A DNA stretch of 64,000 nt, taken from assembly GCA_023634235.1 (NCBI GenBank), contig JAMKCF010000003.1, positions 14,106,742 through 14,170,741 on the forward strand, in the 5' to 3' direction. Origin of the DNA: Pisaster brevispinus (Eukaryota > Echinodermata > Asteroidea > Forcipulatida > Asteriidae). The notes beneath the pieces were generated by a model. That model had not been told where the DNA came from. It saw only the letters and a program-made list of their open reading frames with translations, and made no database searches. Shown here one piece after another: positions 25,001 to 40,000 of this stretch. A program made the translations under genes and the position numbers. Numbering within the stretch: position 1 is the first letter of the stretch; each line of letters starts with the position of its first letter.

Positions 25001-28000
25001 CATTATGACTACTTTGACTTTCCTGGTGTAATGAGGTTGCAATAATCACAGTGGATGATGACAAGTTCTGGGTCTAATTGGTTTTGGGTACCAGTCCATG
25101 TTTGTGGCGTGTCGTGGCTTAAGTTCTGATGGCTGAATCGCCAGAGTGTGGGATCGATTCCCGGCCACGAAACGTGTGCCCTTGATCAAGGTTGGATTTC
25201 ACAAAGCACCAAGATTCATCTTAAGATGAGTTGTCAATATCACCATAGGGATTTGTATTGTGACATCACTCTTTGCTTAACAATTAGGATTGATATATTA
25301 ACATTAATTTGAGCTCTTTGTGAAATCGAGGACAGGACCCTTAACCATAATTGTTTCCCTTCGGCTAGGTGTATAAATGGGAAACTGAGAGTGCTGGACA
25401 GTATTGTGTTGGATTAACCCCTTAGCTCTAGTTTAGCAGCTTTTGGGTATGTTTCAAAGAGTGTTGAGAATGCTTGAGAATTGTCTGTGTAGGCCTATAC
25501 CTGATAAACAGGGATAATAATGTTGTAAAGGGCCTTAATCTAGCTACTGTTTGCTATTGTACAACAAACCATGTTGGATCTTTGAATGCCTTGCACAGTT
25601 ATGAAAGTTTTCATTGCTTCTAAATCCCAAGAAAGAGTATGAAAAACAATATAATCATTGTACGAACGGATACCAAAGCTGTTCAGGTTTTTACTTCCCC
25701 ATCCCATAAGTGAAGATAGTGTTTTGTTTTGTTGGGGCATACCATTTTACATGATTGTTGTACCTTGCACATCCATAGGAACGTTTCCGTCGACACCATT
25801 GCCGTATCGATCCCAAGAAAGATGATTGACAGATAAGCTAACATTCCACCAATCAGCATCAAGTTGTTGATATTGGGACTGGACATTTTGATCACTCTGG
25901 TCAAGAAAAAAGAAAGAAAAAAAAGGAAAAAAGCACGATAATTGATTTAACGTCCCACAAATTCTCAGAGAAGATTTCTTGCAAAGTAAAATACATTGTA
26001 GATGGGTGGTTTTATCGAAACGATCAATCCTCACACTCGAAAAGAATAACAAGCTACACTCACAGTCTCCAGACAAGAATGAGAGCACAATGCGTTCGTC
26101 TCTATCCATTCCCACCCTAATTGACACTGCCAGGCTTGGCCAGAACCCAATTTCATAGACAACAAAATTATGCTTACCAGGATAAGGTTACCAGAAAAAC
26201 AAACCAGGTCACTACATGTACCATTTTTGACTGGTATCCCGCTCATCAGGAAATTTTAGGCTGCTCTATGAAAACTGGGCCCTAGTCAATCACTTCCCGT
26301 CTGAAATTGTTTCATAGACCTTATGCAAATGACGTCATTTGAGTAGGGCACCTTCGGTTAGAGGTCAGAATAACTGTTGCTCATTCGTCCATCCTGTGCG
26401 CCGCGCGTCATAGTCCTAGGTGAGTGCAATCCTGCCATCAACCCCAGCACCCTACCCTAAGCCCCCTCCCCCATCCCCACACACGCTTCCATTATTGGCC
26501 AATAAAGTCACGAGCAGCCACAGTCACGGTCTTTGAGTTACTGGTGTACAATCAATGTACATCGGTTTCAATTTTAGACAAATAAAAAAATATATATGAT
26601 TGAGAACTTACTGAATTAGGTCTACATTCTAACTCAATTTGACAAGTTTTACAGGGAAAGCAGGAAGTGTTCAATAACTGTACGTCTGTGAATGTTTAAA
26701 GAAAACTTTCACTAAATCCCCTTTACGGTGGTTTTGCCTTCTAATAAGGAGTCACTAAGCAAATACATCCTCATAATTGAATAACAGATAATCAAGTTTC
26801 ACTTTTTTTGTAGAGGCAACAAAACACTTCTCTTTGAGCTCCTTTTAAGGTCCGAAATACTGGTTGCTTCAAGTGCGTTCACCTGGTAATGAATAGCGAA
26901 TTTAGTACCATACGAGAAGCAATTTCGACGAGAATTGAATTAATAAAGCATATATGATGCTCATTACCAATCCATTGTTCGAGCCCCGCTGGAGAAACAA
27001 ATTTGTGGTCGTTCGATTGCCCCCCCCCGATCGTGAATGGAAGTTGCCTCTTTTATGAAGCCGTCGCACAGAGACTAGAAATAGTATTCTATTTCAATCA
27101 ACCGTGCAATTGATGCAAGGGACTCATCATAAAACGACTATAATGCGCAGTTAATAATTCAGTTTTTATAAAAACAATTTGAGGTAAAGAAACTAAGTAT
27201 ACGTCCGGGAAATAATAAGGTACGCTGCATGGAGAGACTTTTCCCCGGAGCATACAAAACAACGTGAAAATGAACATTCATTGATCGTGAGTAGGCAATT
27301 TACCTACATTTTCGACAGTAATCACACACAGAAACTACGTTTCCAAATACATCTATTTTTGTGATAGTGCAATTGACTTCATGAGTGACCTAAACAATTT
27401 TTTAATTAAACTGTAGCATAATATCGATTTTGAAATGCTCAGCGGTGTAACATCAAAAGACATGGAAGTGTACCTAAGGGAACTTAAGGCGAATTTTCCC
27501 AGAGCCCGTTTGTACGAAAATTCACCTGGCCATGAATCACTCGAGTTTGAAAATCTTATTAAAGCATATACTTTTAAGAACCTCATTTTGAAAATAATTT
27601 ATTATTATAATTTTTTAGGGACTGGTCATAGCACAATAAACAAAACAGTTTTCTGAAACTTTCTTGAACTATTTTGTCATCCAATGAGCAACAAATCTTA
27701 CCGTATCTTCCTGAAGCGGATGTTGAAGGCTAAGAAGGCACATGCCAGGGATAAACCGGCTGCAGCAAACACCACCCCAGTGGTGAACAGCGACGGCTGT
27801 ATCGTCTGCCGAATTTTTCTTTCAATTCTGAAGTCAATAGGGGGCGACCCATCTGTAAAGATTGTGAGATTATGGCACTACACATTAATGTCGGCGGATG
27901 ACTAGCCTGAACATCTGACGTCACACTTCGAGGCTCGTGAATAACGCCAGATGCCAACCTGACCGGATGTTGCCAGATGTACCTTTGACCTAGCATTCAT

Positions 28001-31000
28001 TTCACAAGGAGAACACATTACATGTAATAGCATTGTACACACGCTGCATGCAGCAGACGATCTAAAGTCCAAGCTGACAAATTTAAATACATCACCTTGT
28101 AACCTCGACCAATCTTAACATACATGGGAAATCTTACGACAGCACGTTTATCCAATGAAATCATTGTATTCAATGAAATCATGGGCCTCAAGACCAGTAC
28201 CTGTCTTTATCCTTGCAGATTAAGACAGGGGACCAGTCTAGCGGGAGACCAGCTAATATGTCACAGTCAATGATTCAAATCAACAAAGAGTTTCACAGGA
28301 AATCTTGAAGAAGCATTTTTAATCGGTAGGCCTACGTGAATTAAGAAGGTAAATCTTATCGATCATCAACAAAAAAACAATTAAACAAACATCACCCGCA
28401 GTGGTACCGTTTACCCTGAAACTACGAACCTTGCCACTGCACTGGTTGGTATCCGTCCCACACTATGTCGTATCTCGACCCATTGGTTGGGTCCATCATT
28501 CCTGTAGACACAATCTGGCCATCTTTTTAGGGGGAAAAGTGTATTTAAATTTACATCAGTGCTGAAATTTGGATGATGATGTGAAGTGTATGTACGTTTG
28601 GATTCTTTCAATGTATTGGTACCGAAGAGCTATTATGAGAACAGTATCTGTCCCTACTACAGTTGGGCAAAGTCCCAACTTCAGTTGGGAAAAATAGATT
28701 AGGCCTATCCGAAGATCCGGCCGTGTTGGTGACGACGGCTACGGCTACGGCTACGGCTGCGGCTACGGCTACGGCTGAATCGCCGAGTCATCGTGCATTG
28801 AAGTCTAGGAGGTCCTTAGCAACACACTTAGATACAGTCGTAGCCGTAGTTGTAGCCGCCAATTAAGATATACGCCCATGGTTGGAACCGAGTCTCCCAA
28901 AGCCCGGTTCCTAAACTTCGCATAGGGGACTACTTCACGCGGAAGGAAATTCGAAGTGAATTGACGTGACAGGCGCTGTCGCAAGAACCGCATCGCTTTT
29001 GCAATTCATGAAGTATTAACCGTGCCTTAAGCCAGCCAGTCTAAACTAGAAAGAGTCCCAACAATAAAATGAGTTTAAATAATAATCAAGTTGGAGTTAA
29101 TATCATAAAAAGATACGAAAACTAACTATAGAACAGTAAATTATTGTTTACTTATGAATAAACAGATTCCAACAAATACGTTTCAGACTTTATCATCCGA
29201 TTAAATAAATATAGTCAAGACCTTACTGGATATAATTTAACGGACTTGACTTTATTTTCTCAACGGCTAACATCAAGAAAATGCACAAGTCGCGTTTCAC
29301 CTATCTACTCAAATTATAAACAAGTATTTTTTAACAGTACTAGATATTCGAAAGTAGTGAGAAAATCTGAAGGTTTTACGAAACACAGAGTAAGCTGAAC
29401 TCGCCTTGTAGTTGTCGGAGTACGTACAACCCGAGCCTGTCACCAGAGGATGTGAACTTCACCGGTCCCTGATGACCAAACGGGGAAAAAGAAAACGAAA
29501 ATTACAAGCCTTGGAGGAGTATACGAAGCCCCTAAAGGGACAAGGGATAGACCCGTCGCAAATAAAAAACACCCCCCCCCAATATCGTGTACGTTGGAAC
29601 CGAGCCTCAGGTGGCAGTTTTAGCCTCGGATGCACAATAATTTGTGAATTTAATCAGTAATAGGTTTTTGTTTTTTCTTCTTCTTCTGTTGTCTAGTTTG
29701 TTGTGCCGAGTTTGTCCTCAATTACTACCTCACAATTACTACCTCACACAAAATCAATCTTTAGTCAAATTATGTAAAGGCTTACCGAGACTCCTTCAAA
29801 TGTCAATCTGCTTATGATGCGAAACAACAGATCTGCAGTGACGTTGTCGTACATAAAATCCGCCAAAGTCCTTGGGGGATCTTCAATAGACATTTCAAAA
29901 AAATAAATAATAATAAAAATACGTGGCTCAATAAGTATTTCAAATCAACTATTTTGTTCAGTACTGGAACAAATAATTGTCACAGACTTCAGTTTTGTCA
30001 ATTTCCAACGCTTCAAGATAGCGAAAAGGGCGGCCTTATTGAAATTTGTTTTTCCGAAGTATTTGGGCACTTTTGCTAATATGTTGACTTTACCACGTCG
30101 ATAACAAAATTGAATCTTGTCACACACTGTTTCCTCAAGCACGAAGGTGTGCAGATGGAAATACTGCACCTATAGGACAGCCTATACTATAAATTGATTT
30201 ATAAAACGTACCTGTAGGCATCTTTGAATATAATGATTGAAATAGAATATAGGTTAGCCAATTTTAAAGAGAGATAGAGAGAGAAGAAGAAAAATCACAG
30301 TAATTTGTACTGGCGGACTCCATCATCATACAAAACTAGTTATGTATGTCAACATAATTAGTTTTGTATGATGATTACAATCATACGAAGTCTACACTTT
30401 GAAATCGTCTATTTGCTTTTGCAACCAAAGTTGCGGCCTATTTTTGAGGAAACATCTTTCCTGGGATGTTCAGTCAATTAGTCACTGCAAAACAACGGGT
30501 GCTTGGTATTGTTCTAAATATCAGAGGAGATTTACAGGAAAACTCTAGGGTGTCATTATTAATTGAAATTGTATCCTTCGTGCTAGCTTTTTACTTGTTT
30601 TTATTTGGACTTAATATTCTACTGCTTATCTTTTTGTCTTCAATGCCACGCAAATAACGATACTAGAAGATGCATGTTCAATCTTTGAACCCTATGATGG
30701 AGTTGGACTGGTTTTAATCGAATTTAAACAAAAACACATTTAACTCTAGTTTTTACTGCCCAGGGTATCGTTATTAATTGAAATTGTATCCTTCGAGCTA
30801 GCTTTAAACTTGTTTCATTTGGACTTAATAGGCTACTGTTTATCTTTTTGTTTTCAATGCCACGCAATATACTAAAAGATGCAAGCTCAATCTTTTAACG
30901 ATATGATGGAGTTGGACTGATTTTAATCGAATTAAAAAAAAACCCACATTAAACTCTCGTTTTTCTGCTCAGTGTATCATTATTAATTGAAATTGTATCC

Positions 31001-34000
31001 TTTGTGCTAGCTTTTATCTTTTTTTATTTGAACTTAATATTCTACTGCTTATCTTTTTGTTTTCAATGCCGAGCAAATAATGATACTAAAAGATTCAAGC
31101 TCAATCTTTTAACGCTATGATGGAGTTGGACTGATTTTAATCGAATTAAAAAAACCATATTTAACTCTAGTTTTTACTGCTCTTATACTCAGAATTGACC
31201 CGGACCCGGGTCCCGTGGGTCCTGACCCAATTATAGGTCAATATGACCCGGAATGTGTCAAAATGACCCAGAAATTGGTCAAACTGACGAAGATTCCGAG
31301 ATCAAATACCAGTTTTTAAACTACTCTCCGGGTCAGCCTGACCTAGAAATGGGTCAGCCCTTCTGGGACCCGGAATTCGAGTCAATACTGACCCGGAATC
31401 CGAGTCAATACTGACCCGGAATCCGAGTCAATACTGACCCGGAATCCGAGTCAATACTGACCCGGAATCCGAGTAGTGGCGAACAGTATCATTATTCAAT
31501 TTTGTTCCATTCTGAAACAAAACAAAAACTTTCCTGAACTATTCATCTACAACTCAAAAGATACAAAGCTATTGGGAGAAATGAAAATTAAATTCCGAAT
31601 TTTTTAGTAAGAAGTGGCTTCCTTTCACGCTATGATTATGTAGTTATCATTCTTTTTAAAATGCAGTGACCTGGTTTTGAATGAACCTTTATTCTTTGCG
31701 TGCATTATGGGAACTTGTAATTACCCAATTCTAGGAGCTGATTCTGTGCTTCTTGAAGCGCAAGGGCCGCTGTCCAGACAGTGTCGTAACTGAGGGACGT
31801 CTCAAGGTAACCGACCAAGGACTCTGGGTCGTCGGATCCATATATGGCCTCGAAGTTCTTTAGAAACTCACTGGTTGTCTGAATGCACAGGAAAGCGGAT
31901 ATATATAGTACCTGTTGTTAGGAACGGTCTGACTGGCAATGAAGCTTTTGGATAGACGTCATCAAGCCGCCATCTTAGAGGTAAAATAATGGAAAACGTA
32001 CGTCTACGTACGCAAGGCTAACAGGATGAGCGAATGAGCAACCTTTTTTGACATGCAGCCGAGGGCGTCCTATTCAAATTGGGATAGATCCCGCGATCTA
32101 CGCCTGTAGTTGATTTAATAATTGTTGGTTTCTCTTACTAATGACATTAAATATTAATCTCACCAAGCGTCCACACCTATAGCCTTGCTTGGAAACGCGC
32201 CTTGTCATCAGAAAAATATTGTATTCGTGTTGATTTTATCATTGCTGCTGTTTTTTTTAAGGTATACGAATAATGTTGCGTTTCGTTGATGAAAATTCCA
32301 GATCAGGAACCAAGAAGGTCTATTCCCCGCCTCTTGATCGATCTGTCTTATAATCAAGGCAAAGCTTTCAGAATATTTCTCTCACCAGGCCAGCTAGCGA
32401 TGGTCTCCGATTGCTGTCAGAAGGCAGTGTATCGATATCTATGCCGAAGTAGTTGGCAGTTGCCTCGTCCATTTGCGCCACTGTGCAGTCTATTGAGTCG
32501 TCTGGTTTCCGCCACCAATTCTTCTCCAGCCAACCTGACAGTTTAAGGATTGGTAGTTGTTTTAAAAAAAAAAGGCGTTTCGTTAAGGAAGACAGCTCAC
32601 GCGTTATAAAGTTCGTACCAGTGCCCCCCCCAAAAAAAAAAACCAAAATAAAAAAACCTAAAAGAACAAAATAAACCAAACAATCAAATTGAAGGAATTT
32701 ATAGCAATAACATTGCTTATTTCGACTGCTGCAAAATGTTCACAAAAATGACGTGGCTTTCAATTCACAGGCTTTCAATTATTGAGAACCTCTGCGCCCG
32801 ATGGGCGAAAATGGTAAAACCTTTCTCTTCTACTTCTACTGCACAGTTGCATACTTGAAGCCAGGAAAAGTCATTGTGAATTCCTGGGCTGAGAGAGCAT
32901 TGGTCTAAAATATCTGCTTCGTCGTGATGCATTAAATGTGTTCCTGAATGTAGGATATATCCATATCTATATGTCTATCAATATTTACAAGTCAAAATTG
33001 GGTGGGCAGGTCAAAACATATTCGAACAAAAATATCAACAATGTTAAACCTTGATTATTCTGAGCTGCTCTTAGATGAGTACGTCATAAAATCATAACTT
33101 GCTAAAAAAAAATAACCTGCTAAAACGTCATCGATGCACCTCCCCATTTTTTTTCAAGAATGACGTGTTTTAGGGCTCTCAAGCTTTGAAACCACTTAAG
33201 TTTTCCAGCATCTTAAAAATGTATCTTTATACCAACCTTACTCATTGTTTTTAATGGGTCAAATGCTCTCTTTTATTTAATTATTTTGTTTTCTGGTTGT
33301 ATTGTTGTTTAGCTGTTAGAGTCTTGGAAAATCTTCAACAGTGTCAGAAGTTCAAGGGAAATAATGCTTTTAAGGATAGCTGGAATATTTTGTCACAATG
33401 GCGAAATAGTTAAATATGGGGCAACCTTTGATAGAATTATGCAATTTTAAAACCTCAAATTCAACCTAGTTGCTTCACGTCTGATATAATTATTGTTTGA
33501 CCTTCATGAAGATAAAGTTCTCTCAAGTAAGGCTTGTCACTCTCTTCTAGTTGGTACAGTTAGGCGTAAATAAAAAAAACTTTCAATTAAAACCAGAAGC
33601 TTAAGTGAGGGCTGTTAGCATGGCATATATTTTGTATGTCACTGTTTTCTCCAAAGTGCATTGCCCTAGGGGAGTCAACGTCCTTGACATCCTAGGCTGG
33701 ACAATTCCACACATCTAAGAGGGAGATCAAATCCCATAGTTGTGAAGTTGCGTCTTTTTTGAAGGGCTGAATTTTTTTTTTCACTCGTATACTTGGTGCA
33801 CAAAATTATTCAAACGTACACTGTATAAACATAACTAAAACTAACCCTCTGATAAAATTGAGCCATCTGTTCTTTCATTAGCACGCTTGTGCTAAGTTCA
33901 ATGCTTTCCGACACCCCTCCCCCGATAATACCAGTGGAAACTTCCCGCATTGTAGGCCTAATTCTTGGGGTTACTCCTTCGCTTAAACGTAATTAAATGG

Positions 34001-37000
34001 TGACACTAATTCATGAGTTTGAAACAGACCTGGTAAGATCCAGACATACTTTGCGCCATACAGTTGCTGGTGGTAGGCAGCGCAGAAGACTCTCCTCGCC
34101 ATGTTGCTGTAGAAACCGCCTATTATTATACGGGCTCCTAATTGCTAAAAATAAGTTTAATAACAAAATGAATAAGTTTGTATGTAATTCCGTCCAAAAT
34201 GGCGAGTATTTTCTAACTGAACAGAGTTCATATAAGGAAATTCATTCACAAAAAACTCGTTTATCTTATATGTTTTTAAAATTGTGGAGAACTGACTGTT
34301 CAATTAAAAACGGACGCTCAATTAGTGACCGATGGCTTTCGTCCCAACTATAGTTGGGATTGGTTCCAACTTGAGTGTTACAGTTGGGGCGTCCCAACTA
34401 TAGTTGGGATCGCAGTAAACACAAAGCACCCCCATGAACCCGGCATGACCACGAGGCCACTGTCATACACGCCAAGTTAGCGGTCCATTATGAGCGATAT
34501 ATCATTCCAAACCTCGTCCTGGGCACCGGCTCGCGACCGGCTCTAGCTCCATCATCAGTTTTGACGTGAGTTTGTATACACAGAGGCGAGACCCGGGTTT
34601 GAAATAAAGAATGTTGTTAATTAACGCCGATCGCATCAGCTATAGTGCGTCTGCAGTAATCCATGCATGATCGATCACGGTGTTCTGTTGAACTCTATGG
34701 GCAATCCCAACTATAGTTGGGACGTCCCATCTTTAACACTCAAGTTGGGACCGGTCCCAACTGTAGTTGGGACAATTGTCAAGTTGGGACGGAACAGCTT
34801 CATTGAAGGTTAAGATGTTTGAACCATAGTGCTTTGTGAAAATCCAACTGCATGTTTGTTGATTGATTTTGTTGGACGGATGACTAAACCTGTTAACTGA
34901 TTACGCTTCATTTCAGGCATACCACCATAATCAGAGACCACCAGTTTGGCTGTTGAGTTACCGTGACAATGTTGAGTTTTGTTGAACTCAAGAGTGAGGA
35001 AGGATCTTCAGAAATTCACTCAAGGAAGTTAGGGTTAGACATCGTACTTTCAAATAATAACTCCTAGAAAACAGAAGCAGGTTTACCTTAATATTTCCGA
35101 CTTGGGTAATGGGATTGTCTACAAAGCTCTCTGCTCCCAAAATCTCAATCCCTGCTTTTGACGCATCCATGTGAAAGTCGGCCATTGACTGACAACAAAA
35201 AACACATACATAGTTAATTTTTTAAGTGCCTCTAGTGCTAGAGTGTGATGCACACTGCACGGATTAAGGATTATAGCAAATGTTATGTCCCCAATAAAAG
35301 TTGGGTCCCTTTTCATCATTGGTTATTTATTTATTACGGAAATTGCGAAAGGTTGGTGGGAGACTGGCGGGAATTTATTGAATGAATATAGGTCAGGAAA
35401 ATATTTCATACGACAAGGCCTTTTAAAATAGATTAGTTGTTATCGACCCATCGCGTATGTACATCAAAATCGGACAGGCTCAAATTTTGGCTTAGTTCAT
35501 TTTTTAATAGTTTATCTTTTAGTGTTGCCATGTAATATCAGGATTTTTCAAATGTGAAAGCATTTTTGCTGGTACTGTACTTCTCTCTGAATACCAATTT
35601 TTAAAGGAAGAAAAAATACTACTTTATTCATCACCGTAAAGAGGTTGTGTATATACCTTTATCATGCTGCTGACATTTTGGTCATGTTCCCTTTATCAAA
35701 TAATAGTAACGAGTGATAGTATTCATTGCAAAATGCAAAAGGAATCAGACTTTTTTTTCTTCCATCCTCAATTTGATTACATTGGTTCAGATTGGAGAAA
35801 AAAATCAAGATGGGCACACTATAATAAAGGTCTATAGCATCCTTGGAATTTTACAGATTAACATCAAAACACCGAACCGTGTGATTAATGAAAAAAGCCT
35901 GCGCACCTTCAAATATGTACAGTGCGAGCGTGACTAAGGGCAGTACGTGGGTGTTCGTTGTCTGTATCAATCAACTCCCACAACGCGGCAACGAAGGTAA
36001 ATATTGGTCATAACAGTAATTCCAATGGGTTTCTCTATTTCGAGTCAGATCGAATTGTGGTAAATAAACTGGATAATGCAATCGGGACGATATTAAGTGA
36101 TGTTAGAACAGGGGATGATGTTTAACTATCTGAGGATGACCTTCGGGTGGTAAAAAATAAATTGGATTTTTAAGTTGCAGATTTATTACAATTTGTGTTA
36201 TACAGTTGTTTTGTTTCGATGCTTGAATCCTGCGGATACCGTAACCAAATTTCACTACAAATCTAAAGGCCTTGGAACGAAGCTGACAGTAGCGAGGAAA
36301 ACGCGTTGTTTCTGTCTAATCACCAACATATTTTGCATCTTCTTTAAGTTGTTTTCTCTTTCGAGGGTAAGCATATATCACTCATTATTTATGTTTTTTT
36401 TTTAATACATTTAAATTTTGAAAAACTTGTATAATATGCACCACCAGGGATTTGTAAAATGATAAAGGCATTGGGACGAAGCATTCAAACAGCTGAATAG
36501 GCTGAATGAAGTTTCTCAGACTATAAAACATGGACATATTTTATTTGAGCTATTAACTAACTAGTGATTATGTGCTGTCAGCTACAGTACGGGTTTCATT
36601 ACTAAATAGGTTTAAATGCGAAGACTGTGTTATACATGAAAAAAACCCAATATATTAAATAACACAGCAGTTACGATGCTCTCAGGAACTTGACTACTTC
36701 AAAGGTTTATCGGCGCCAGCCCCGTCTTCAGATCGAACGATATGCTTCCGGTCGACATTGTCTGGTACATATCAAGGCAATCCGGTAACAGCGGGGGGAA
36801 ATCAGGGTAAAAGTCCCTTTGTGTTTCTCCTTAAGAAGAATCTTTTAATATAGGCAGGAGGTAGGACAAGGTATGATTTCTGCGCGTAAACAGAAAAATA
36901 GTTTTTAAACATAGAAACTACTACATAAGAACTTTGGGCATTTTATTCTGGTAATTTTTTAATCTCAAAGGTCCAGAGTCCAAATGGGGACATCCGGTGG

Positions 37001-40000
37001 AGGGGCGGGCGGACTAATGGGGGTGTCCCCCTTAGTTACGTCACTGATCTGGTACCATGTTTATAAAGACAAGTATGGATTAGAAATTGTAATTTAAGGA
37101 ACAGTATTTTAGTATAGAGAGCTGAGAATAGCGGCGACTAAAAGAGAACAGGTGATGGCGGCGACTCCACGAATGCGCCCTGAATACAACTTGAGGATGC
37201 GGCCGGCCACAGACCCAAGTCTATTCCGAGTGATGATGATGATAGTTTAGTATGGAAGATGACTAATTATACCAGCGCCAATTTCCTGCAGAATTAATTT
37301 AGTTTCAAATTAATTACGTCACAGTGGAGAAATCGCATTTCGAGAGCCTCGAAAATCCCAGTTACTTTGATTTGATTGCAAAAATGGAATAACAAGCACT
37401 TAAGGTTGTGCCCAAATCCCAGATGATAAACACTAAAGCGTCTGTCGTTGTGTTCACTCAAACGCACCATCTAAATTGGTTGAATATTTACAGGTTAAGC
37501 ATTGTATTGAAAACTAGATATAATGGGAAACGAGTTTACTCTTAAAAAAAACCAAAAAAACAAATATGCATTATCTACATACAGGTAACAAAATTTATAA
37601 ACTAAATTATAGTTTGTGGGAATAACTCAGGCAAGAAATTCATGAAAAAACGTAATCCTGAACATTCATATTCCTTTAGAGCGGTACAAAGAAGTGTGTG
37701 AAATAGACCTTTATCATGGTGCAGCCATCTTGGTTTTCTCCCATTCAACTCAATGTAATCAAACCGAGGCTGGAAGGAAAAATAGTCAGGTTCCTTTTTG
37801 TACAATGGTTATTAGCCTCCATTAGTGTTACTGGATACAGGGAACATGACTAAGATGGTGTCAACACGATAAAGGTCTATTCGCGTTTTCCTTGCAGTGG
37901 TTTTTATTTCACAATAACGTTTCGTTCTGCTCTTTACGCAGTTGCCTTGGATTCGCCAATTTTCTACAGGAATGCAACGTAGTTGAGTGCATACAGATTA
38001 CCTGTCGGTCTGGACCCCAGTCCGAGAATTACGGTTTTGAGTAAATTGCTGTCAACCTAAAATTAACCATTAACAGAACAATCCTACCGACTCATGCTGT
38101 TCAATATGTCACACGACGCCGAATGTTCCACCAGTGTGACGTATGGGAGAGACTGTATAATGTTATGCACACATTTCCATGCTTACTTTTCTGTGATAGA
38201 ATAAACTTTTCACTCACGTCGACATTTTGTTCGGTTTTTTGTTTTCATTAAAAGATAAAGAATCGGAGATACGGTCATAGATTGGTAAATATTGAAAAAC
38301 TTAATGGTTATAAAAACTGATTTGGTAAGAAGCACTGCAGCTCAAAATAGTAAAAACTATTTTGGTGAGATTCCAAACTTCAAAGTCATACACGAAGGGG
38401 TCTGACTACTTTCCTGCAACAGCGCCACGTACAGGTCACTAACAAATTGTCCGCAACTATGACATCATCCATGTGACAAAGTATGCAAAGGAACTCTCGA
38501 CATTATTCGCATACGTACGTGACCATAATTCGCGAAAAATTTCACGACATCGCATACGTATGCACACATAATTTGCGATAAGTGATGTCTCTTCAGTGCC
38601 ACCATAGTTATCTTAGTTTTTGACTTACCAGGGTAAACAAGCTGACGGACTCGTGCAGCGTGGCCACCTTCCGCCAGTTGAACTCCCGGAACAGCGCGAT
38701 TTTGAAGATGTTGTGCATCGACAGTGTCGAGATGAGACGGAAAAACCGGGGGTACGTTTCACGCTGTGAGAGTTTGGGGGACGTTGACGTGAAAGATATC
38801 TTTTTTTGCGGAGAAAACAGACCAAAGAAAATTAGACATGAACGTATTTTCGTGCGCTAAAATTGTTGAATAATTTGTCAGTGTTGACAGAGTTTGTGGT
38901 AACGTTACTCAAATGAATTCGACTTGTAACCGTGCACTAAGCTTTAGTATAAAACTGATAGACACTATATTAACACCCAGCTCAAAATTAGGAGAAAATA
39001 GGCAGTACTCAATTTCATGAAGCCTTTAAGCACAGATGACAAGCCAAAATTCCATAATGTTCACATTGCACAGACTGGTACCCCACTCATTTTTTGCTTA
39101 TGCTAAGCATAATTTTCTGATCGGGATTCGGAGAACCCATACAAACGAAATTTACACACAGTTCATCGTTCATCACATTTCAAGAATCCACAACTTTTCT
39201 GGGTGGAAAGACCCCCCCCCCCCCTCCCACACCCAGCCTCAACCCAATTCCAAATAAACTTGCAAGAACATTCTCCTGAAGACGAGCAGAGTATACTGAT
39301 CGAAACGTCAAGACCACCGGGTTTTCTCAGAACCAACAACTCTCCCTGGTAGAGTTTTTATACATGGGATTGGTTGTATCCGCAAGTTTTCTGCTACAGT
39401 TTTTCCTTGCAATTACTATAGTAAATAACTCTCAACAAACCTGTACGAGATTCCAATGAAACGAAGCCTGCGCAGTTGGTTCTGTTGCAGTGGAACAGCC
39501 ACCGCCCAAGATCATCATCTTTGTGGTTGATCTGTTGTACAACTCTCTGTACATTGCATCGGTCGCCCTCCCGCCATCGCACTGTAAATATAAAGGTATT
39601 ACACAAGATTAGTAATAAGGTTAAACAACATCATTTAATTTTAGTGTGAAAACTTTACATGGAGGAAAGTAGTCTTGAACCCAGAACCTAAGCTCGCACA
39701 TCGATGTAGGCAGGCACACACTCGTGTATCTCCTTCAGGTTTTCTTTATCACACAACTTACCATTAACTGTGTTTAGAAAGTGGTTGAGTTGCCTTTAAA
39801 TGCCCCCCCCCCCGAGAAATGCCAAGACCGAGAGAGCAAAAGAAACTAATTGCGTCAAGGCCTGAAATCTCTCTATTCTGTCCCCCTTTTTCCGACTGCG
39901 GCAATTAGATTATTGAAAAAGGGGGTGCTTGGAAGAGAAGATTCTTGTTGGTTGAAAAGGAAAAGGAAGGGGTCGAGACAGCTCCCCAGCCAAACAATTT

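Noticed and set aside
39394..39606. 70-codon minus frame beginning MCNTFIFTVRW
   Set aside because: It is a shadow. Another frame of the same strand encodes receptor exon 2 (CDGGRATDAMYRELYN) with proper splice sites and phase.
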